NCBI GenBank assembly: GCA_032164295.1
Contig: JAJHTX010000009.1
Span: 372,001-436,000 of the forward strand
Length of the DNA: 64,000 nucleotides
Direction of reading: 5' to 3'
Origin: Inonotus obliquus
Taxonomy: Eukaryota; Basidiomycota; Agaricomycetes; Hymenochaetales; Hymenochaetaceae
A model generated the notes under the pieces. That model had not been told where the DNA came from. It saw only the letters and a list, made by a program, of their open reading frames with translations, and did not search any database. The position numbers and the translations under genes were made by a program. This document shows, in pieces, positions 57,501-64,000 of the stretch (within the stretch, counting starts at the first letter, position 1; each line of letters opens with the position of its first letter).

Positions 57501-58091
57501 ATCATCGACCTTCCCTTTCTCTTCCATAAAGTCGAATCCGGAATACTTAGCGAGGTCATTTGGGTCCGAAGAATGGAGAGAGCGAGCGCCGGGGGAGCAA
57601 TGTTAATTTCACTTTACTTTACTTTAGTATACTTTCCAAGCGGTGCTAGACCCTTCTCAGTTCACCGCTAATTTGCAAATAGAGGATATGACAAGAACTG
57701 ACCAGCTCCAATTGATAAAATGAGAAACTCGATGATGCATTGGTGGATATCAAATGAATAAGCCACTAATCCGCATACTCCTGTTTGGACGCATCAAAAA
57801 GCATCACAGAAACTAAAGGGGAAGTAAATAAAACATGAAATGAAGTCAGGAAAATAGCTGATTACTCGTTCACCGTTCATTCGGTCCACCGGCCCTGACT
57901 TATTATTATTTCCTCTGCTGGATTCCCTCTCCATTCTTACTGGTGAACGATTGAATACCTACCATGACTGTTGATTGTCCAATAGTGCTTCCATTGCGCC
58001 GGACTCGCCTTTGGCAATGATAGTCAATCCTCAATATCAATTAATCACTTTATCTCTGGTACTTGCTTGCTAGCTAGCAATCCAGTTTGAG
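54582..58091. other. 3.5-kb gene-free stretch upstream of the HMG-box gene
   Basis: This is the longest gene-free stretch in the window. There are only short frames on both strands with no recognisable motif. T/A-rich segments include a CTTTACTTTACTTTAG tandem near 57612. A 5' UTR of the HMG-box gene with introns is possible near 54600-55000. No transposon ends, inverted repeats or RNA genes are seen. Confidence 0.5.
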
Positions 58092-60420
58092 TCAGGACTT
58101 AGAATTACGAAGACCTTTCAAGAATCCCTCCAAAAGTGCAGCAACGCCCCAAGCACCCGGATCAGGCGGTAGTCCTGAGCCCGAGCCCTTATCTTGGCCT
58201 TCAGAGTTGAGAGCATCCTTCTCATTTGTCTTAGTATCAGAACCAACGTATATCGCCCTTCCCAGCCTGGCACGCATCCCTCGTGTGCTCTCTGCACCTT
58301 CGCGAGCCTTCTTCACCGCAAGCTCGAGACCTTCTCCGGCTGCGAGGGTAGTGCAGAATGGATTGAGAGAGTCGATAAAAGTGCGATCTCCCACTTTGGC
58401 GGGTGTGTGTGTTGAGAGTGCGTAAAGAGCGCTAAGAGGGGCATTTCTTATATCTCTTATACTAGAGGTTGCGTTTATTGAAGTCGACCCGCTTGGGGAG
58501 GATTCAGGTAAAGTGAGAGCATTGGAGAATGCTGTGAAGTAGAGACCAAATACTGAAGACCAAATTACTATTGAGCCAAATAAAGAGCATCAAGCGAACT
58601 TTACTTACATGCTCCACTTGTCCCTCCCATCGAGTTCAACAAGAGCTCCGAAAGAGCCTCCATAAGCTTCGCAGGGGTAAGCCTATCCAAATTAAGCTCG
58701 CCTTCATCAAAAGCCTCGAGAACGGCTGAAATTGCCACAGATTGAGCATAAAATTTCGCACCCAACACTCGAAGGAACAATCAAGGTGTTGTTTACTGAC
58801 CTCGTGCACCACTGGAAAACGTCGCACCGCAATCTCCATCGCCAACAATCGTATCAAACAGCGTCAGGTCATTCTCAACAGCGAGGACCGCATCACAAGC
58901 ACCGCGCATTCCCGCTTCAATGCGTCCGGTATCGATATCAACACCGAAAATAGTCCAGCCAGAAAGTGCTTCACGACCATCTTCCGCCGCGCGTGAAGTT
59001 CGTCGTACTTCGGGAGTTTGGTTGAAGGGCTTTGTAGGGAAGGCACGCAGCAGTCGCACCGCCTCTTCCTCATCAGATGCTCTATCTCGCGGCGAACTTT
59101 GGAGAGGCCAGTTCGTACGTACGCCTATCCAGGCGGTCGCATCCGTAGGAGCATCGATGAATGAAAATAGCTTCTCAACCGTAACTGGCTCGATTTTATC
59201 TTGCTTTATTGATGACGCGAAAGTCCGAGAAATCGATGACAGGTTTAATATGGAAAGTGAGAAGCCTGGAGCGTTGAGGGAGGTCATATATGAGGAAAGA
59301 AGGATTCGGGATGGATGAACATTCTGAAATACTATTTAAAAATCGGTGTTACCAATTATCGGAATATCGGATACGACGAAGTCGAAGATAAACACGTACC
59401 TAGCTGCGAGAATGCCTCATCTACAATGGCGCTCATCTCGAGTATCGACATTCCACCCAGGTTATTCACATATAGAACAATGTCATCGCCTATTTGGATG
59501 AATGTCTGGCCTGATTCGGCATCTCCGCGAGCTCGAGCTCTGCGCTCCGAGCTAGTTAGAATCTGTCCCAACATCTCGCGAATGACCCTCTCAGGGCTCC
59601 CGATTTCCATCCTTCTTACACCGGGTTCGTTGTGAAGGCCCAATCCAAGTTCATACATGCCATCTTCTATCTTTCCTTCTTCGTTTGATGAAGTTCGCCC
59701 CGGAACATGGCAATGCGCAAGCCCTACGCCGATGCTCGCGAGATTTGCAGTGACAGAATCACCAAGCATCTTTAATGATGGGAGGCTAAGACCGCTCTCC
59801 GCTGCTGCACCGAGAATCTTGCAAACAAGGATGTTTCCTGCTAACCCGCGCGGGCCAACAAGAGAGGGACGGTCTAGTAAGGATACATCGTCCGCGACTA
59901 CGACAGTCTCCACTTCCACTCGCACGTCGTCCTTCTCGCTCTTACCCAAACGAGTCACGAACTCCGAACCAATCGATAACCCATGTGCTCGCTCCGCGGC
60001 AAGTCCAAAGTTCAGACGGTCGCCGGTGTAATTGTTAACGATGAGTAAGACTTGGTTCGTCTCCTGTGCAGCGAGGGCAAGCTGGATACATGTGAGGATT
60101 TGTGAAGCACTTGGAGAGGCGAAGACATCGCCTGAGACGGAGGCACTGAGCATACCGCGACCAGTGTACCCTGCATGCGCAGGTTCGTGTCCCGCCCCGC
60201 CTCCAGAAATGAGCGCTACGCACGCATTCTTGCTGCGCGTCTTGGAGTACACGGATTTCGTCGGTGCATGCCTATCATTCGCATCGCATCAGTTCCGGAG
60301 TTTTTCAAAGAGAGATTTATGACCGACGGACAGTCGAAGGTCAGGATTGAGCGCGGTTGCTCCTTTGAGAGCCTTCAATACAAGCCCATCGGAATTGTCG
60401 AAGACATGCTTGGTCGACAT
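58092..60420 (-). CDS. DAK1: Dihydroxyacetone kinase
   Basis: Phosphorylates dihydroxyacetone with ATP, detoxifying it and feeding it to glycolysis. The start is the ATG at 60420 (MSTKHVFDNSDGLVLKALKG). A 62-nt intron then restores the family text LHAPTKSV. The DhaK domain has ALISGGGAGHEPAHAGYTGR, FASPSASQILTCIQ, VLLIVNNYTGDRLNFGLAAE and the substrate-binding His in LGLGLHNEPGVRR. The DhaL (ATP-binding) domain has NDLTLFDTIVGDGDCGATFS with the metal-binding Asp residues, and TPAKVGDRTFIDSL. It ends KARE-GAESTRGMRARLGRAI, then PDPGAWGVAALLEGF. Length is near the fungal norm of about 590 residues. It is divergent from the amidohydrolase gene. Confidence 0.93.
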
Positions 60421-60643
60421 GTTTGTTCATTCTCTAAATCCTCAACCGTGACCTTTCTTCTCATGAATAAAGGAGAGAATCCGCTATGCTGTTCTCGTGA
60501 CGGTGAGGAAGCTACTATGTAGTGCATAGTACGACTTGAAATTGATTACGCGTCACAGCTTACGTGAATGGTGTGTGTGACAATAAAAATAAAATAGCTG
60601 ATCGGGTAGCGCAACCACCCCCAACTCTTCTGAGATTTATGCC
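60421..60643. promoter_or_regulatory. Divergent promoter, DAK / amidohydrolase
   Basis: 223 bp lie between the start codons. AT-rich in the middle (AATAAAAATAAAATAG near 60582). No clear palindrome is seen. Confidence 0.35.
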
Positions 60644-63600
60644 ATGCAAGCGAACGAGCTTAGCAAAACTACTTCAAAACCTGAAAAACGGCAATCTTCC
60701 TCTAAGCGCTTTCGTTCGTCGGCATCAAGCTCAACACCTAATGGCGGGCGAACGTCTCTGATTATCGCGCTTCTTTGCACTCTTGGTGGCTATCTTATTA
60801 TCCGAGGAGGGCAAAACTCTACTCTACCAAAGGCATATGCTCTATGCTCGAAGGAAGGAGATATCTATACTGTTGACCCCGAGATGCCGCGAGCAGAGTG
60901 CATTGTTGTTCATGATTCCCGAATACTGTTCGTCGGAACCATTGGTCGGTGTTTGCTCCTTTTACTTCTGGAGAATCGTAACCGCTGAAGGGGGACTTTT
61001 ATGCAGATGAGACTCGAAAACGTTTTGGGGATGTCGACACTACTGGACCAGTTTCAAGTTCCATCATGCCCTACACGAAAGTGTTCAGGAATGGATTAAA
61101 GTTCTACTACGTTAAACCAGGGCATATCGTCGTTCCAGGAATATCAGGTAAGAATATGATTGTTAAGGTAGTAAGTATAGTTAACTGATCATCACTGTGT
61201 ACTCATCGAACAGATTCTCACGCTCATCTTCTCGAACAAGGATTCAAGAGGAATCTGCCGGTGGACAATACGTCGTCAATCTCAGGTTAGAGATATCCCG
61301 TTTGCGCACAACTGTCACTCTGAATAATTCCAGGGGTGATCGAGAAGATCAATGCGTATGTGAATGCTCGTCCGGACGTTCGTGAGAATAGGAGTATCTG
61401 GATTCAAGGGATGGGTCAGTCGCGCCTCCTCCTGCTCTTTCTGGATATGAATCATCATTTTTTTGTACTGCCAGGTTGGGATCAGACTAAATGGCCAGGG
61501 GGGCAGTTCCCTACAGCGGTAAGCAAGAATCATCATCCAAAATCACTGAATAGTCGGACTGATGGGCAAGCAGACTGACCTCGACTCTGATCCCTTACTA
61601 CGCGGACGTCCAATAGTCTTATACCGAACTGACGCACACGCTATCTGGGTCTCAAGAAGGGTACTTAAGGAAGCCGGTGACCTTCCACAGGATGTTGAAG
61701 GTGGAACGATTGTCCGCGACGAAAACGGGAGCCCTACAGGTAATCGCCTTATCCCTTTTTGCCCGCGAAGGGGATTCCTTGTTTCAAAGTCGTGAAGGTT
61801 AATATACACTCGAAACAGGCATTTTTGTGGACAACGCGATGTCTTTGATCAAACCTCCGGCGTGGACAAAAAAGCAGATGCTGGAATTCTACTTCACAGT
61901 AGTCAAAGAAGCGCTGTCCTACGGTCTCACCTCAATCCATGACGCAGGGTCGACAGACCATTATATAAGCTTCTTCAAGAAGTAAGTGAGGGGTTTTTCT
62001 GTAATATTATGCATTGTGTGACCGCGTGGTGTATGTTTGCCCTTTCTTCATATGTTTTCTGCGCCTTCAGGGTAGCGGACGCAGGCAAGTTGCCTGTGAG
62101 TCCTTTTCACTCTCATTGATAGCCCGAGTCCCTGAGTTGATGGTTGCAACATGGGCGTCTAGCTACGACTCTACGTGATGCACTACATTGATCCGGAAGA
62201 GTACCGAGGAGAAGCGATTGAGCGGTTTGATAACTACGGACCGGAAGGTAGGCTCACGTTGCGTAGTGTGAAGCTAGTGAGTGACGGTAAGTACCATTTC
62301 CACTTTCAGCTTTTTGCGGAAAAATAAAGCCTACTTTCTCTCCCGCTCTGACACAGGTGCGCTGGGATCATGGGGCGCCGCCATGCTTGAACCATATTCC
62401 GACCGACCCGATGTACGAGGAAAACTTCTCACTTCACCTGAGGTGCTTTCTAGGCTCATCAACAAATTCTGGGATGATGGGTTCCAAGTCGTGCGTATTC
62501 ACTTCTACCTCCCCATGCTTGCTCCGAGCAACGATCATGATGGATCACATCTTCAATCCCGAATTTCCCTAACTCCGTGATACTCTTTACAAGGAAGTTG
62601 CTCATTGCGGGGTTTTCCGCTTTCGTATTAGAACGTTCACTGCATCGGAGATAGAGCCAACAACGTTGTGCTGGATATCTTCGAAGAACGGCTTCGGAAT
62701 TCAAGCGCCGAGGTGCACAGACCTCGGATCGAACATGCTCAGATCATGACACCGTCGGATCTCGAGCGCATTGCGCGGCTCGGTGGTAAGTCAAATATTC
62801 TTTTTTAGGTTTTACTCCGAGATCATTAGTCGACTCCGAGTCTGAACTCCGAGCCTCCGTGTCTCCGTGGTCCGACTCGGACTACTTTGCCCCTTCGCGT
62901 AATTATTGACTTTGCTTCGTTGTTCGGCCTCTTTTCCTTCGAGCGTGGGGGAATGCTGATTCTCTTTGCCCGATATAGTTATCGCTAGTGTTCAACCAAC
63001 TCATGCGTGAGTAAGGCTCGTTCTTTGCATCACTCCATCGCTGAACAACGAGGCGATCACACTGGGAACCGGCTTGTGTTTCTCATTGCATATCATAGGA
63101 CAAGCGATATGTGGTACGCTGAGACGCGTCTGGTGAGTTTCGTATTCTCCCTTGATGGTCGCGAGTCCGAATACACATACGAAGCGCATAAGCGCACCAC
63201 CCTTTCGCGTGACAAAAACATTCGGCACACATCAACCTTGAAACACCCCGACAAGTATTAATTGCTGACTTCCTCGGTTCGGCTCTTAGGGCTCGGAACG
63301 CATCAAGTCGGCGTATGCATACAAAACACTTCTAGAGTAAGCAAGCCGAGTTCCGTTCGACCGTTCGCACAGCCTTCCTTATCGCACTGCCACTCCTTCG
63401 CCGTCTCCGTCCACTTGACTTGTCCTTGTCCTTCTTTTTCTTCTCGGGATTCACTTACTTTGAGTTATTCCCGAATATGTCCAGTCCGGATCAGGCGCTG
63501 ACGACTGATTCGTCCTTTCTTATCCTTCCTTGCTGCGTTCGTCCGTCCGTTTCACCGATCACTGATGACGATTTAATATTGCATGTTTGGCATGCTACAG

Positions 63601-64000
63601 ACGCTCTCCGCAACATGTCCTGCCAATCGGCTCCGATTTTCCCGTCGAAGGCGTTAACCCAATACTCGGCTTTTACGCGGCTGTGACCCGATTGTCGGTA
63701 TCGGGAGATTCTCCCCAAGGTCCAGGTGGCTGGTGAGCCTCATTTCAACTTTCTTAATACTTACCCTACCTTTCTTGTTTCCTGGTTTCACGTCACGGCT
63801 CTCGAGCTCGGAGCCAAATCCGTACTCGGATCATTCCTAATTTTGGAGGTCGATTTGATCGGATGTTGACTGAGTCAGGCTTTAGGGTATGCGCCATTGG
63901 CCGTGCCCTATACGAACCTCGATCATTGACACCAGGCATACTGCAGGGATGATTAGTTGCCTAAGGGAGATAACAGGTATCAGAGACCGAAATACTCTGA
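60644..64000 (+). CDS. Membrane-anchored amidohydrolase (Amidohydro_3, YtcJ-like), partial
   Basis: These are metal-dependent hydrolases with unknown natural substrate. The ATG at 60644 starts a Ser/Lys-rich cytoplasmic segment, then one TM helix ([19 protein letters not shown]). The enzyme domain has [20 protein letters not shown] with the HxH metal site. It continues [110 protein letters not shown] and [20 protein letters not shown]. About eleven introns fit. The 3' introns are unusually long (193, 92, 157 and 264 bp). The last clear exon ends at 63732, and the C-terminus lies beyond the window. Confidence 0.85.

Noticed and set aside
57600..57630. CTTTACTTTACTTTAG as a microsatellite
   Set aside because: Only about three imperfect units; too short to call a repeat feature.

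Overview
The window is nuclear DNA from a filamentous basidiomycete, most likely an Agaricomycete. Genes are compact and dense, lie on both strands, and are interrupted by many short introns (mostly about 50-65 bp, GT-AG, with a few GC-AG). The protein families present (mpaB-like oxygenase, GH30 beta-1,6-glucanase, SUR7/PalI protein, Cid1-type nucleotidyltransferase with a long disordered tail, HMG-box regulator, leucine-rich F-box proteins) are typical of mushroom genomes. I see no rRNA, tRNA, CRISPR array or intact transposon.

Layout. 1-1479: a divergent pair for mitochondrial ATP synthase, the IF1 inhibitor (minus, cut by the window edge) and subunit h/ATP14 (plus). 2007-3878: a BBC1/AIM3-like actin-patch protein. 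4440-9434: a gene-poor stretch holding decayed copies of an eIF4G MIF4G domain, a short-chain dehydrogenase and a histidine phosphatase, around one intact intronless orphan gene (395 aa). 9435-17516: a small basic hypothetical protein, a 14-exon secreted GH30 glucanase, an mpaB-type oxygenase and a divergently transcribed ABM-like protein. 18514-23520: a BTB protein, MET22-type 3'(2'),5'-bisphosphate nucleotidase, and a four-TM SUR7/PalI (RIM9-like) protein with an 11-nt exon. 23521-27457: poorly resolved, with two weak gene candidates.

27458-39753: a housekeeping block. It holds peroxisomal Lon protease (C-terminal SRL), TFIIE beta, PAN3 (deadenylation) and a Cid1-family nucleotidyltransferase; PAN3 and the Cid1-like gene are adjacent and both act on mRNA 3' ends. 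40149-48930: importin beta (KAP95) and LSM7 share a divergent promoter and are bracketed by two paralogous intronless F-box genes in inverted orientation. 49484-64000: N-acetylglucosamine-6-phosphate deacetylase, an HMG-box transcription factor with about 3.5 kb of gene-free DNA upstream, dihydroxyacetone kinase, and a membrane-anchored amidohydrolase that runs off the right edge.

Many genes are arranged as divergent pairs with 100-330 bp between start codons (IF1/ATP14, mpaB/ABM, BTB/MET22, TFIIE beta/PAN3, KAP95/LSM7, DAK/amidohydrolase), so shared promoters are a recurring theme. No clearly novel multi-gene system is evident. The best leads are the orphan gene inside the pseudogene stretch, the palindromic site between the two ATP synthase genes, the inverted F-box pair, and the TUTase-like protein with a giant disordered tail. 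All exon structures were built by eye from frame, splice sites and family similarity. Where I checked, the exon sums are multiples of three.
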